From JBKBKN01 sp046294625 (GTDB taxonomy: Bacteria; Bacteroidota; Bacteroidia; M30B66), in contig JBKBKN010000008.1 of NCBI GenBank assembly GCA_046294625.1, forward strand, positions 62,001 to 126,000: DNA of 64,000 nucleotides, in the 5' to 3' direction. The notes under the pieces were generated by a model that was given only the letters and a program-made list of their open reading frames with translations, was not told the DNA's origin and did not search any database. The position numbers and the translations under genes are program-made. Positions 1 to 9,105 of this stretch are shown here, piece after piece. Numbering within the stretch: the first letter of the stretch is position 1; each line of letters opens with the position of its first letter.

Positions 1-2
1 AA

Positions 3-797
3 GAAAGTGTTAGAGGCAGCGACATGTTCATTATTCAAAGTACTTTTCCACCGGCTGACAATCTCCTAGAGCTCTTGCTTATGATTGATGCTGCAAAAAG
101 GGCCTCTGCCCGCCAAATCATCGCTGTGATTCCCTATATGGGATTCGCCCGACAGGATAGAAAAGACAAGCCTCGTGTAGCTATCGGCGCAAAACTTGTG
201 GCCGATTTGCTTGCAACAGCCGGAGCCACACGCATCATGACCATGGATTTACATGCCGACCAAATTCAAGGATTTTTCAATGTACCGGTAGATCATCTTT
301 ACGCATCTTCAATTTTTATTCCTTACATTCAAGGATTAAAGCTTGAGAATGCCTGTGTTGCGGCCCCAGATATGGGCAGCAGCAAACGAGCCAACGCCTA
401 TGCCAAATATTTGAATGCAGATATGGCCATTTGCTACAAAGAGCGCAAAGTAGCCAATGAAGTAGCAAGCATGACCTTTATAGGCAATGTGGAAGGCAAA
501 GATGTAATACTTGTTGATGACCTCATCGACACAGCCGGCACCATAACGATGGCGGCTGATATGCTGATGGAAAACGGCGCAAAAAGTGTTCGAGCGATCA
601 TCACACATCCAGTGATGTCGGGCAAAGCATACGAACGCATCGAAAACTCAAAACTTACTGAGTTGGTGGTTACCGACACCATTCCTTTAATGAAAACATC
701 ACCAAAAATTAAGGTATTGTCTGTAGCCGATTTGTTTGCCGATGTGGTGAGCAAAGTGCACAACTACGAATCCATTTCTTCGAATTTTATTTGTTAA
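3..797 (+). CDS. prs: ribose-phosphate pyrophosphokinase (5' end outside window)
   Basis: Makes PRPP from ribose 5-phosphate and ATP, feeding purine, pyrimidine, histidine and NAD synthesis in the cytoplasm. The frame is open from base 3, where it reads ESVRGSDMFIIQST, a conserved internal stretch of the family, so the methionine codon at 24 is internal and the N-terminus lies before the window. Visible signatures are the RQDRKDKPR flexible-loop segment, the MDLHADQIQGFF catalytic stretch, and the PRPP-binding loop VILVDDLIDTAGTI near 505-550. The gene sits 23 bp upstream of rplY in the same direction, a common pairing in Bacteroidota. Identification is secure; only the length is unknown. Confidence 0.95.
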   Translation, partial: ESVRGSDMFIIQSTFPPADNLLELLLMIDAAKRASARQIIAVIPYMGFARQDRKDKPRVAIGAKLVADLLATAGATRIMTMDLHADQIQGFFNVPVDHLYASSIFIPYIQGLKLENACVAAPDMGSSKRANAYAKYLNADMAICYKERKVANEVASMTFIGNVEGKDVILVDDLIDTAGTITMAADMLMENGAKSVRAIITHPVMSGKAYERIENSKLTELVVTDTIPLMKTSPKIKVLSVADLFADVVSKVHNYESISSNFIC

Positions 798-820
798 ACT
801 TTATAATCAATTAATCAAAA

Positions 821-1405
821 ATGAAAGCAATCTCATTGAGCGGTTCGCTAAGAGCGAACGTAGGGAAGACAGATGCTAAATCTCTTCGCAGAGAAGGCAA
901 GGTGCCATGTGTGCTGTATGGCGGTGAACAACAAATTCACTTCGCTGCTAAAGATGCAGATTTTAAACCATTGCTGTTCACCCCGGAAGTGCACACAATT
1001 AATCTGAGCATAGATGGCAATGTATATAAGGCCATCTTGCAAGAAGTACAATTTGATCCGATTAAGGATTCATTATTGCATGCAGACTTTCTTGCGATCA
1101 ACGAAAGCAAACCAATTGTCATCGCCATTCCTGTGAAAGTGACCGGAAACTCCGTTGGTGTAAGAGCCGGCGGTAAGCTTGCTGTGAAAGTGAGAAAAAT
1201 GAAAGTGCGTGGCTTGTTAAATGACCTTCCTGACAATATCGAAATCGATATTACCAACATGGAAATTGGTCAATCCATTAAAGTACGCGACATTCAAAAC
1301 GATAAGCTTCAGTTTCTCGATGCGCCAAATGTGGCCGTAGTTTCCGTGAGCGCAACAAGAGCTTCTCGTTCTGCAGAATCCGCAGAAGCTGCCGGAAAGA
1401 AGTAA
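821..1405 (+). CDS. rplY: 50S ribosomal protein L25 (CTC/TL5 type)
   Basis: Binds 5S rRNA in the large ribosomal subunit; the long form also resembles general stress protein CTC. The 194-residue product has the L25 domain at about residues 1-95 (starting with the LSGSLRANVGKTDAKSLRREGKVPCVLYGG stretch, here abbreviated by its first and last parts) and the TL5-type beta domain at 100-180 with the VRAGGKLAVKVRKMKV segment. The C-terminal tail is Ala/Ser/Glu-rich, as usual in Bacteroidota. It follows prs by 23 bp and is closed by a strong terminator 30 bp after the stop. The gene often seen next in this phylum, pth, is absent here. Confidence 0.94.
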   Translation: MKAISLSGSLRANVGKTDAKSLRREGKVPCVLYGGEQQIHFAAKDADFKPLLFTPEVHTINLSIDGNVYKAILQEVQFDPIKDSLLHADFLAINESKPIVIAIPVKVTGNSVGVRAGGKLAVKVRKMKVRGLLNDLPDNIEIDITNMEIGQSIKVRDIQNDKLQFLDAPNVAVVSVSATRASRSAESAEAAGKK

Positions 1406-1428
1406 ACTCTTTAAATGATCAGAAAACA

Positions 1429-1460
1429 AAAAGCCCCGAAAATTCGGGGCTTTTTGTTTT
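1429..1460. terminator. bidirectional intrinsic terminator
   Basis: A perfect 8-bp stem GCCCCGAA/TTCGGGGC (1433-1440 with 1443-1450) has a two-base AA loop, an A-rich 5' flank and a T-rich 3' tail. It can end rplY on the plus strand and the secreted-protein gene, whose stop lies at 1459, on the minus strand. Confidence 0.85.
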
Positions 1461-2019
1461 AGTCTTTATCGTTGTAGGCCTGTACAATTTTCTCCAGGTC
1501 TTTGATTTCATAATTGTTTTCTTTGATCATTTGAACAATATCTTCATCTCCCTTAAAATAACTTTTCATTTGCTTGAAGAAGTTTTTTGGAACTACTTCT
1601 ACAAAGTCGTCGGAACCTTTTTTACGAAGAAAAATGGTTTCTTCGTATTTCAGCTTAGTGGGAGAACTGTCGGGCGTTTTAAACCAGGCACGATACATAT
1701 AAATATCTCCTGCAATCACCCTTTGCATGAGCAATGGGCCTAAGCCGGAGCCTTCTATAGTGACAAACTCATAAATTTTTCCATCGGCCATCAATGAGTT
1801 GATCTTATCGCTGCCATATCTTTTCTTCGAACCAGCTTCGTTGAGATGAAACACCTTGTCGTATCTTTCGCCTGTCACCGTGTTGATATAACAAACCTTA
1901 CCGCGGATCGTATCCCCCTTTTTGAACTCGAGCCAACCGTCCACAAAATCCACCCCTTTTTGGGCAAAAGAATAAAGATGTAAAAACGAAATGGAAAGAA
2001 TGGTGAGCAGTTTTTTCAT
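1459..2019 (-). CDS. small secreted protein of unknown function
   Basis: I do not recognise the family. The likely start is the methionine at 2019, which gives a clean signal peptide (MKKLLTILSISFLHLYSFAQ, cleavage after Ala-Gln); an in-frame ATG at 2046 would add nine charged residues before it. The mature part begins with a stretch around WLEFKKGDTIRGKV that resembles the short beta-rich start of many Bacteroidota periplasmic proteins with no assigned role, and ends in a Lys/Glu/Asp-rich helix (residues about 150-186). It is a single-gene unit sharing its terminator with rplY. Export to the periplasm or outer membrane is inferred from the signal peptide only. Confidence 0.7.
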   Translation of the reverse strand: MKKLLTILSISFLHLYSFAQKGVDFVDGWLEFKKGDTIRGKVCYINTVTGERYDKVFHLNEAGSKKRYGSDKINSLMADGKIYEFVTIEGSGLGPLLMQRVIAGDIYMYRAWFKTPDSSPTKLKYEETIFLRKKGSDDFVEVVPKNFFKQMKSYFKGDEDIVQMIKENNYEIKDLEKIVQAYNDKD

Positions 2020-2132
2020 AGCAATTAATTTTTTTTGACGTTTCAAACTTAACGAAAATCACGCCAAAATAGCGCAAACTTGGATTTAAGAATTTATTAA
2101 TTTAGACCTGAATGGCGATTTTGTTTGGCTTC

Positions 2133-3131
2133 TTATTGAATTTCGGACTTAACCTTTTCGCTGTAAACAGTTGCAATAAGCACGCTTCCCACAGCCTTAA
2201 GTGTAAATCGGTCAATGATATCCATATTGTCGTCGTGTGTGTGCCAATAATCTCCAAAGCCACTCTTGGTGCCCGGGTCATATTGAATAATGTCTATCGA
2301 CGGTATCTGTAGCATTGTGTTGATGAAATAATGATCGTCTGTGATGGCTGGAGAAACTTCATTGATAAACACATCTCTATAGCCAATTTGCGTAGCTATA
2401 GTCCAAACGCGGTTCATAACGGCAGCGGCTGTCTGCATGCTGTAACCCTCCTTGTAGAATTTAGCTCCCTGAGCACCCACCATATCAAGCAGAATAGCAT
2501 ACTTGGGATAATATTGCTTAAAAGGAAGATTAGCGGCAAAATACTGCGAACCCAGACAATAGGTCTTGCTGTCTTCCGGATTGCCATAGTCTTCTGCGTC
2601 AAACAAGATGATATCTACACCAATATCGGGCTTTTGATTTGCAAATATTCTGGCTAATTCCATCAGCACCCCTACACCGCTGCCACCATCATTAGCTCCG
2701 TCAAAAGGGACTTTTCTTTTGGTTTCGTCTTTGTCTTTATCGGCAATGTGTCGCGTATCCCAATGTGCCATGAGAATGATGCGCTCTTGTTTTTCCGGAT
2801 GAAACCGTGCAATAATGTTTTTAATCTCAAGCACTTCGCCGGTGTAGGCTGTTACCTTACCTTCTTGCACCAGCACATCGTCTGCAAATTTTCGCATAAA
2901 TTGCTCCAAATACAAAGCACAAGCCTTGTGTGCCTTTGAGTTTGGCACGCGCGGGCCAAAATCTACTTGCTGTTGGATGTACAAAAAAGCAGAATCGGCA
3001 TTAAAAAGTGGGAGATTAGCAGGAATGTCAATGGTAGTTGGTTTAATTTCCGGTTTTGGGCTTTCGCCGGAATTGTTGCATGCCGACCAAATCAGAACGC
3101 ATACACTTACAAACAGAATATTATTCTTCAT
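2133..3131 (-). CDS. M28-family lipoprotein, probable glutaminyl-peptide cyclotransferase
   Basis: The 332-residue protein starts with a lipoprotein signal (MKNNILFVSVCVLIWSAC, lipid-accepting Cys18). The M28 fold shows a metal-binding series: AHWDTRH (first His), DGANDGGSGVGVLMELAR (bridging Asp), ILFDAEDYG (acidic pair) and ITDDHYF (last His). The DAEDYG form, a length near 330 residues and the lipid anchor fit the type II glutaminyl cyclases of Bacteroidota, which convert N-terminal Gln of exported proteins to pyroglutamate, better than the aminopeptidases of the same fold. Substrate choice is inference. The start overlaps the end of cysS by 11 bp, so the two are translationally linked. 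Confidence 0.8.
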   Translation of the reverse strand: MKNNILFVSVCVLIWSACNNSGESPKPEIKPTTIDIPANLPLFNADSAFLYIQQQVDFGPRVPNSKAHKACALYLEQFMRKFADDVLVQEGKVTAYTGEVLEIKNIIARFHPEKQERIILMAHWDTRHIADKDKDETKRKVPFDGANDGGSGVGVLMELARIFANQKPDIGVDIILFDAEDYGNPEDSKTYCLGSQYFAANLPFKQYYPKYAILLDMVGAQGAKFYKEGYSMQTAAAVMNRVWTIATQIGYRDVFINEVSPAITDDHYFINTMLQIPSIDIIQYDPGTKSGFGDYWHTHDDNMDIIDRFTLKAVGSVLIATVYSEKVKSEIQ

Positions 3132-4620
3132 AATCCCACGAAATTGATGTTTTGCTGTCTTTAATCACCATACCCAAGTTTTTCACTCCAGCCCGAATTA
3201 TATCCACCTGAGCATACTCTTTGCGCGCTTTGGCTTCTGCATAATTTTTAAGGATAATATCCATCATGCTGTTGATATCAACGGTTCTTGCAAAAGCCTG
3301 TTCATCTATACCAAAAATGTCTTCAACGAAAGCAATGTAGTGGCTTTTGAGTGCATCAAAGCTCTGTTTGCTCAGTTGATTGAAACCGATTTGTCCCCCT
3401 TTAAGAGAGTTAATAATCTTAAGTTGATCAAAAATTTCGGCTAATGCCACGGCAGAATTAAGGTCATCGTTCATGCCTTCATATGCTGCTGCAATGCTAT
3501 TTGAAATACGGTTTTTCAACGTATCATCTTCCTGCAATTCTATATTGTCCGGATAGGTCATTTTTTTTATTGCACGCAAACCGTTAATCACTTTAACGAG
3601 GGCTTTTTCCGCAGCTTGTAAAGATTCATTCGAAAAATCAAGCGTGCTTCGGTAATGCGCCTGCAGAATAAAAAAGCGGATAGTCATTGGGCTGTATGCT
3701 TTGTTCAACGAAGTATGTTCTCCTGAGAAAAACTCATTGAGCGTAATAAAATTGCCCAATGATTTGCCCATCTTTTTCCCGTTGATGGTGATCATGTTGT
3801 TGTGCATCCAGTATTTCACCGGCTCTTTATGATTGCACGCATTGCTTTGGGCAATTTCGCATTCATGGTGCGGAAACATCAAATCCATGCCCCCTCCGTG
3901 AATGTCGAACGTTTCACCTAAGTATTTACTACTCATGGCTGAGCATTCAATATGCCAGCCCGGAAAGCCTTCACCCCAAGGTGACGGCCAACGCATAATA
4001 TGTTCGGGGTGCGCCTTTTTCCAAAGGGCAAAATCAAGGGCATTGCGTTTTTCGTCTTGTCCGTCGAGTTCTCGCGTATTCGCCATCAAATCTTCGATAA
4101 TGCGGCCAGAGAGCTTGCCATAATTATTGGTTTGATGATATTTCTCTACATCAAAATATACCGAACCATTCACTTCATAAGCCAATCCATTGGCAATGAT
4201 TTTTTGCACCATGGTAATTTGCTCAATAATGTGCCCCGTGGCTCTTGGCTCAATAGATGGTGGCAAAGTATTGAGCTGCTGCATATTTTGATGATAACTG
4301 TCTGTGAAATGCTGAGCGACCTCCATCGGTTCCAGTTGCTCTAACCTTGCTTTTTTTGCAATTTTATCTTCCCCTTCGTCGGCGTCATTCTCCAGATGCC
4401 CTACATCGGTGATGTTTCGCACATAGCGCACTTTGTAGCCAATATGCTTCAAATATCTATAAAGCAAGTCGAATGTAATGGCTGGGCGGGCGTGGCCTAA
4501 ATGTGCGTGACCATAAACCGTTGGGCCGCAAACATAAAGCCCGACAAAGGGAGGATTAATGGGCTCAAAACGCTCTTTTTTTCGACTGAGCGTGTTGTAG
4601 AGATCGAGTTCTTGTGTCAT
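3121..4620 (-). CDS. cysS: cysteinyl-tRNA synthetase
   Basis: Class I synthetase that charges tRNA-Cys. The 499 residues carry the HIGH-type motif as HAHLGHARP (about 37-45), the zinc ligands in CGPTVYG, WHIECSAMS and HHECEIAQ, and the KMSKS loop as KKMGKSLGN, where Gly replaces the first Ser. The C-terminal DALR-like helical domain is complete. It overlaps the upstream dehydrogenase by one base (TAATG) and the downstream M28 gene by 11 bp, so the three form a tightly coupled operon on the minus strand. Confidence 0.97.
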   Translation of the reverse strand: MTQELDLYNTLSRKKERFEPINPPFVGLYVCGPTVYGHAHLGHARPAITFDLLYRYLKHIGYKVRYVRNITDVGHLENDADEGEDKIAKKARLEQLEPMEVAQHFTDSYHQNMQQLNTLPPSIEPRATGHIIEQITMVQKIIANGLAYEVNGSVYFDVEKYHQTNNYGKLSGRIIEDLMANTRELDGQDEKRNALDFALWKKAHPEHIMRWPSPWGEGFPGWHIECSAMSSKYLGETFDIHGGGMDLMFPHHECEIAQSNACNHKEPVKYWMHNNMITINGKKMGKSLGNFITLNEFFSGEHTSLNKAYSPMTIRFFILQAHYRSTLDFSNESLQAAEKALVKVINGLRAIKKMTYPDNIELQEDDTLKNRISNSIAAAYEGMNDDLNSAVALAEIFDQLKIINSLKGGQIGFNQLSKQSFDALKSHYIAFVEDIFGIDEQAFARTVDINSMMDIILKNYAEAKARKEYAQVDIIRAGVKNLGMVIKDSKTSISWDYEE

Positions 4621-5585
4621 TACACCAAAATATCTTTATTCAATTTAAGCGACAGGGCTTCGAGCATGCTTTTAGTCATGGCATCGATGTCATATCGCGG
4701 GCTCCACCCCCAATCTTTCCTGGCTTGTTGATCGTTGATGGTTTGTGGCCAGGTGTCGGCAATTGCTTGCCTGAAATCCGGTGCGAAAGATAGTGTAAAG
4801 TCCGGAATAAATTTTCGGATCGAAGCTGCAAGTTCGGTTGGCGTAAAATCTAAGGCTGCAAAATTGTAAGCACTTCTCACTTTAATGCTTTGTGCCGGAG
4901 CCTGCATCAGCTCAATGGTACCGCGAATGGCATCGGGCATATACATCATTGGCAATCGTGTTTCTGAACTCAAAAATGATGTGTATCTGCCGTTTTGAAT
5001 GGCTTCGTAATAAATATGTACAGCATAATCGGTGGTGCCACCCCCCGGTTCAGAAGGACTAATAAGTCCCGGATAACGGAGGCTGCGGACATCAACCTGA
5101 TATTTATTGAAATAATACTCGCACCAACGCTCACCAGCCAATTTGCTGATTCCATAAACCGTGTTGGGCTCTGTAATGGTGTATTGTGGAGTGCTCACCT
5201 TCGGTGTAGTATTGCCGAAAACAGCAATTGAACTTGGCCAAAAAATTTGCCTGATCAGCCCTTCTTTAGCCAACTCTAACACATGGAGTAGGCCTTGCAT
5301 ATTCAAATCCCATGCTTTCATTGGATTTTTCTCGCCACTTGCGGAAAGCATCGCGGCCAATTGATAAACAACTTTGACATTGTTTTTCGTGATTACCCTC
5401 CTAAGTGCAACCGCATCCATTGTGTCTAATATTTCAAACTGGATATTATTTCTAAAATGCTTCGGTTTTCTGATATCTGAGGCGATTACCGATTGACTTC
5501 CATAGTTTTCGATTAAGGCATCGGTAAGCTCGCTTCCAATTTGCCCCGCAGCGCCGATAATCAGCACCGTATCTGTTTGTGACAT
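4620..5585 (-). CDS. NAD-dependent L-threonine 3-dehydrogenase, SDR (GalE-like) type
   Basis: Extended short-chain dehydrogenase of 321 residues. The N-terminal nucleotide site is GAAGQIG (residues 11-17), the catalytic Ser lies in WPSSIAVFG and the YxxxK pair in YGISKLAGE. The PGGGTTDYAVHIYYEAI stretch and the MYMPDAI segment are typical of the GalE-like threonine dehydrogenases that oxidise threonine to 2-amino-3-ketobutyrate, rather than of sugar epimerases. It is the first gene of the operon with cysS and the M28 lipoprotein. A good promoter lies 35-67 bp upstream. Confidence 0.82.
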   Translation of the reverse strand: MSQTDTVLIIGAAGQIGSELTDALIENYGSQSVIASDIRKPKHFRNNIQFEILDTMDAVALRRVITKNNVKVVYQLAAMLSASGEKNPMKAWDLNMQGLLHVLELAKEGLIRQIFWPSSIAVFGNTTPKVSTPQYTITEPNTVYGISKLAGERWCEYYFNKYQVDVRSLRYPGLISPSEPGGGTTDYAVHIYYEAIQNGRYTSFLSSETRLPMMYMPDAIRGTIELMQAPAQSIKVRSAYNFAALDFTPTELAASIRKFIPDFTLSFAPDFRQAIADTWPQTINDQQARKDWGWSPRYDIDAMTKSMLEALSLKLNKDILV

Positions 5586-5619
5586 GTGTGTTCCCCCTTG
5601 TGTTTGTGATGTAAAGCGG

Positions 5620-5652
5620 CAAAAATATCATTAAATCATGAAAAGGCCACAA
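5620..5652 (-). promoter_or_regulatory. Bacteroidota-type promoter for the threonine dehydrogenase operon
   Basis: On the minus strand TTG (5652-5650) is followed after 22 bp by TATTTTTG (5627-5620), matching the known -33 TTTG / -7 TAnnTTTG pattern of the phylum's primary sigma factor. The predicted start of transcription is about 25-30 bases before the ATG. Confidence 0.5.
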
Positions 5653-5851
5653 TTCCGCTCAAATGTCTGCATCGTCAAACTATGGGCTTTGTCAGATAAA
5701 AAACAAAAAACGACAAAGTGAGTGAATAGTTAACCCCGTGTCATTGCGTATACTCTAGCTTGTCTTATGAAATTTTTATTCTCCTGATTGTCTGTAGATT
5801 ATGCAAAAATCGCGAAAAAACAAAAAACTGAGGAAACATTTTTTGTGTTTA

Positions 5852-5884
5852 TTGTTTCCATTGTTCATCTTGTTTATATCTTTG
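5852..5884 (+). promoter_or_regulatory. possible promoter for the tetR-efflux operon
   Basis: TTG at 5852-5854 and TATCTTTG at 5877-5884 are separated by 22 bp, matching the -33/-7 pattern of Bacteroidota. The -7 element ends only seven bases before the tetR start codon, so the message would be leaderless or nearly so. The rest of the 306-bp divergent spacer (5586-5891) holds the opposite promoter at 5620-5652 and no gene. I see no clear operator palindrome. Confidence 0.4.
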
Positions 5885-5891
5885 CCGCCCC

Positions 5892-6509
5892 ATGAATGAA
5901 AAGTTTACAGAAATTCTCCAGAAAGCCAAAGAAGTATTCATGAGGCTTGGGCTTAAAAGCGTCACGATGGACGATGTAAGCAGAGAGTTGGGCATTTCAA
6001 AGAAAACACTTTATCAATTTGTCAGTGACAAAAATGACCTCATCATCAAATCTGTTGAACTAGACCTGCAAGAAAACAAATGCAAGGTGGATGCTGTAAT
6101 GAGCATGGATGAAAACGCCATTGACCAATTGCTGATGGTAAATAATGTGGTGAGTGAAAAAATGAAACAAGTGCACCCTTCTATTCTGTTCGATATGCAG
6201 AAATACTATCCCGAAGCGTGGAGATTGCTCATTGAACACAGACAATCTTATGTGGTAGAAATTATTGCACAAAACCTGAAGCTAGGTATTGCTCAGGGGA
6301 TATACAGACAAAACCTGAATATTGAATTAATTGCCCGCCTTTATACCAGTAAAATGGAAATTTTATCGAATGAGATACTCTTTCCGATTGGCAAATTTGG
6401 CCACGACGAAGTGATTACTGAATTTATGAAATATCACTTCTACGGAGTGGTGAATGAAAAAGGCAAACAGTACCTCGAACTTATTCTCAATCAAATATCG
6501 AAATCATAA
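5892..6509 (+). CDS. TetR/AcrR-family transcriptional regulator
   Basis: A 205-residue regulator with an N-terminal TetR helix-turn-helix (about residues 7-55: RLGLKSVTMDDVSRELGISK followed by KTLYQFVSDKNDL). The remainder is the helical ligand and dimerisation domain. It starts the operon for the TolC-type channel, membrane-fusion adaptor and RND permease, and its stop is only three bases from the next start codon, so it very likely controls its own efflux operon. The ligand is unknown. Confidence 0.9.
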   Translation: MNEKFTEILQKAKEVFMRLGLKSVTMDDVSRELGISKKTLYQFVSDKNDLIIKSVELDLQENKCKVDAVMSMDENAIDQLLMVNNVVSEKMKQVHPSILFDMQKYYPEAWRLLIEHRQSYVVEIIAQNLKLGIAQGIYRQNLNIELIARLYTSKMEILSNEILFPIGKFGHDEVITEFMKYHFYGVVNEKGKQYLELILNQISKS

Positions 6510-6512
6510 TCT

Positions 6513-7865
6513 ATGAATCGCATCATAACGCTTCTAATTAGCCTGACCCTGAGTAGCTCCACACTCTTTGCACAACAAAGGCCGGCAATTACTTACACGC
6601 TTGAACAAGCCGTGGCTTATGCACTCAAAAACAGCTACAGCGCTAAAAACGCACAAACAGATGTAGAAATTGCCAGAAAACAAGTGAAGGAGGTGACCGG
6701 CGTGGGACTTCCACAGATCAACGCTGATGCACAATATCAGCAGTTTATCAATCTACCTGTAAGCCTTGTCCCTGCCAATGCTTTTGACCCCTCGGCACCC
6801 GATGATTTATTCCTGAAACTCGCATTCGGAACCAATTTCAACACCAATTATGGGGTCTCTGCATCTCAACTGATTTTCAGTGGAGAATATATCGTTGGCC
6901 TTCAAGCGGCACGCGCCGTATTGGACATGTCGAAGTTAGGGCAAAAGAAATCGGATCAAGAAATCACAGAAACCGTTTCGAAGTCCTATTACACCGTACT
7001 GATTTTGAAGGAAAACAAAAGAATTATAGAAGGAAGCATAAAAAACATAGACGAGAGTCTGCGCCAAACAGTAGCATTTAACAAAGAAGGCTTTGTTGAA
7101 GAGCTGGATGTGGACCGATTGATGCTCTTCAAAAACAATCTCATCAATACCCAAAACACATTGATACGCCAATCCAAGCTTGCTGAGATGCTGCTTAAAT
7201 TTCACATGGGCCTTGATGTGAATGCCGAAGTTGATTTTGTAGATAAACTCGATGAAACCCTGCTTAAGGTGACCATGCGGGAAAATGAACAATTGCAATT
7301 TAATCCTTCGCAAAACATTGATGCGTTATTACTTTCTAAGCAGGTGGACTTGCAGCGACTTCAACTTCGCCGCGAGCGGAGCAATTATCTACCTTCTGTT
7401 GCAGGATTCTTTTCTGCAAGAGAAAATCGCTTCGGTAATGAATTCAGCCAATTACGTGATGAACAGTTCCGAGTAGCAGGTGGAACGATCTGGGGCCTAC
7501 AATTAAACGTACCCATCTTTGCCGGATTTTCAAAGAATGCGCGCGTGCAACAAGCCCGTCTCGAATTGTTTAAGGTAGAAAACCAAAAAGAACAAATCAA
7601 CCAAAGTCTCGCTATGCAGGCGGCTGCGGCCGAAACCGATTTCAAAACCGCTTTGGAAAAATATCGCACTGCAGAAGAAAGCGTTCGGCTCGCCGAAAAA
7701 ATCAGAAAAATAGCCGATATCAAATATCAGGAAGGCGTAGGCTCAAGCATTGAACGAACACAGGCAGAGACCGATTTACTTAATGCACAGAGCGCTTATA
7801 TGTCATCCGTGCTGGAATTGCTAAATGCAAGGGTAAATCTGGATAAAAACCTCAATAAATTTTAA
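6513..7865 (+). CDS. TolC-family outer membrane efflux protein
   Basis: Outer-membrane channel of the tripartite efflux pump. The 450-residue protein begins with a signal peptide (about 1-20, ending LFAQ) and shows the two-fold OEP layout: YTLEQAVAYALKNSYSAKNA starts the first helical repeat, a long alpha-barrel helix region around 130-220 follows, and the second repeat begins near 275 with LLLSKQVDLQRLQLRRERSN. The C-terminal helix AQSAYMSSVLELLNARVNLDKNL is typical. It lies between the regulator and the adaptor, with a 31-bp gap to the latter. Confidence 0.93.
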   Translation: MNRIITLLISLTLSSSTLFAQQRPAITYTLEQAVAYALKNSYSAKNAQTDVEIARKQVKEVTGVGLPQINADAQYQQFINLPVSLVPANAFDPSAPDDLFLKLAFGTNFNTNYGVSASQLIFSGEYIVGLQAARAVLDMSKLGQKKSDQEITETVSKSYYTVLILKENKRIIEGSIKNIDESLRQTVAFNKEGFVEELDVDRLMLFKNNLINTQNTLIRQSKLAEMLLKFHMGLDVNAEVDFVDKLDETLLKVTMRENEQLQFNPSQNIDALLLSKQVDLQRLQLRRERSNYLPSVAGFFSARENRFGNEFSQLRDEQFRVAGGTIWGLQLNVPIFAGFSKNARVQQARLELFKVENQKEQINQSLAMQAAAAETDFKTALEKYRTAEESVRLAEKIRKIADIKYQEGVGSSIERTQAETDLLNAQSAYMSSVLELLNARVNLDKNLNKF

Positions 7866-7896
7866 TCAAAAAAATATCTAAATCAAAGCAATAAAG

Positions 7897-9027
7897 ATGA
7901 GAACCTTAATCATGCTACTTAGCGTAGCTATACTTTTTGGAGCGTGCAATTCAGGAAATGAATTGGAAAAGAAAAAGAATGAATTGGCGCAATACAATGC
8001 GCGAATGGATGAACTACGCAATAAGATTGCAGAACTCGAAAAAGAAATTGCCTTGCTTGACACTAGCGAAGCATATGTGAAACCCAAGCTAGTCAATATC
8101 CAAGCAATTCGCTCAACGCCATTTGCCCATTTTATCGATGTGCAAGCAGTGATCGACAGCGAAGAAAACATTATGGTAAACGCTGCTTCTCCAGGCCTTG
8201 TCACCAAGGTATATGTGAAAGAAGGCGATATGGTTTCGGCCGGAATGCTTCTTGCTGAACTTGAAAATCGCGTGATCTTACAAAGCATCGCCGAATTGGA
8301 AACAAGTCTTGATTTGGCAAAAACCACCTACGAAAAACAAAAAAGACTTTGGGACCAGAAAATCGGAAGCGAAATACAGTATCTGCAAGCCAAAACACAA
8401 TTCGAGTCACTCAGCAAGACCAAATCGACACTTCAGGCTCAACTCGACCTAACACGGATAAAATCGCCTATTGCAGGTATGGTAGATGAAGTGAACATTA
8501 AAATTGGTGAAACTGCCGCTCCAGGATTTGGTGTGTTTAGAGTGGTAAATAACAACAAAATGAAAGCGGTAGCAAGAGTCGCTGATGCGCATCTGGGTAG
8601 AATCAAAAAGGGCGATCCGGTTAAATTAGTTTTGCGCGAACTCAAAGATACGATCACTACTTCTGTTTCCTTTGTTTCTAAGTCTGTAAACCCCATGAGT
8701 CGCACCTTTATTGTGGAAGCGAATCTTCCTTCAGGCAGATCGGAGCTTCGTCCAAACATGTTGGCCACCATTTCAGTGAATGATGAGATCTATAATGAAG
8801 CCTTAGTGGTGCCAAGCAATACTATTCAAAAAGATGCCAATGGAAACAACTATGTGTTGGTGGCAACCAACAGGGGTGACAAACTTTTTGCCCTTAAAAA
8901 AGTTGTTGAGTCCGGAGCTTCCTACGCAGGACAAACAGTAATCAAATCAGGATTGGAAGAAGGTGATATGCTCATCACGTTTGGCTATCAGGATATTGTG
9001 GACGGACAGCTGATTGCGACCAACTAA
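7897..9027 (+). CDS. RND efflux periplasmic adaptor (HlyD/AcrA-like lipoprotein)
   Basis: Links the inner-membrane pump to the outer-membrane channel. The 376-residue protein has a lipoprotein signal (MRTLIMLLSVAILFGAC). Residues about 24-50 form an extra heptad-rich coiled coil (LEKKKNELAQYNARMDELRN and onward) before the usual barrel-sandwich domain (VTKVYVKEGDMVSAGMLLAEL near 105), helical hairpin, second lipoyl half (LTRIKSPIAGMVDEVNIKIG) and beta-barrel. The early coiled coil is more often seen in Bacteroidota adaptors than in AcrA itself. Same operon as tolC and the permease. Confidence 0.92.
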   Translation: MRTLIMLLSVAILFGACNSGNELEKKKNELAQYNARMDELRNKIAELEKEIALLDTSEAYVKPKLVNIQAIRSTPFAHFIDVQAVIDSEENIMVNAASPGLVTKVYVKEGDMVSAGMLLAELENRVILQSIAELETSLDLAKTTYEKQKRLWDQKIGSEIQYLQAKTQFESLSKTKSTLQAQLDLTRIKSPIAGMVDEVNIKIGETAAPGFGVFRVVNNNKMKAVARVADAHLGRIKKGDPVKLVLRELKDTITTSVSFVSKSVNPMSRTFIVEANLPSGRSELRPNMLATISVNDEIYNEALVVPSNTIQKDANGNNYVLVATNRGDKLFALKKVVESGASYAGQTVIKSGLEEGDMLITFGYQDIVDGQLIATN

Positions 9028-9105
9028 TTGAAACAAAAAAGCGGTTCACTATTGAATTGCCTCTAATTATTCAAACAAACCATTAGGCTAACATCATTAC
9101 AGAAA

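Noticed and set aside
336..763. Antisense open frames inside prs and similar frames inside rplY, RND, sucA and uvrA
   Set aside because: They lie wholly opposite strongly conserved genes and show no independent coding features.
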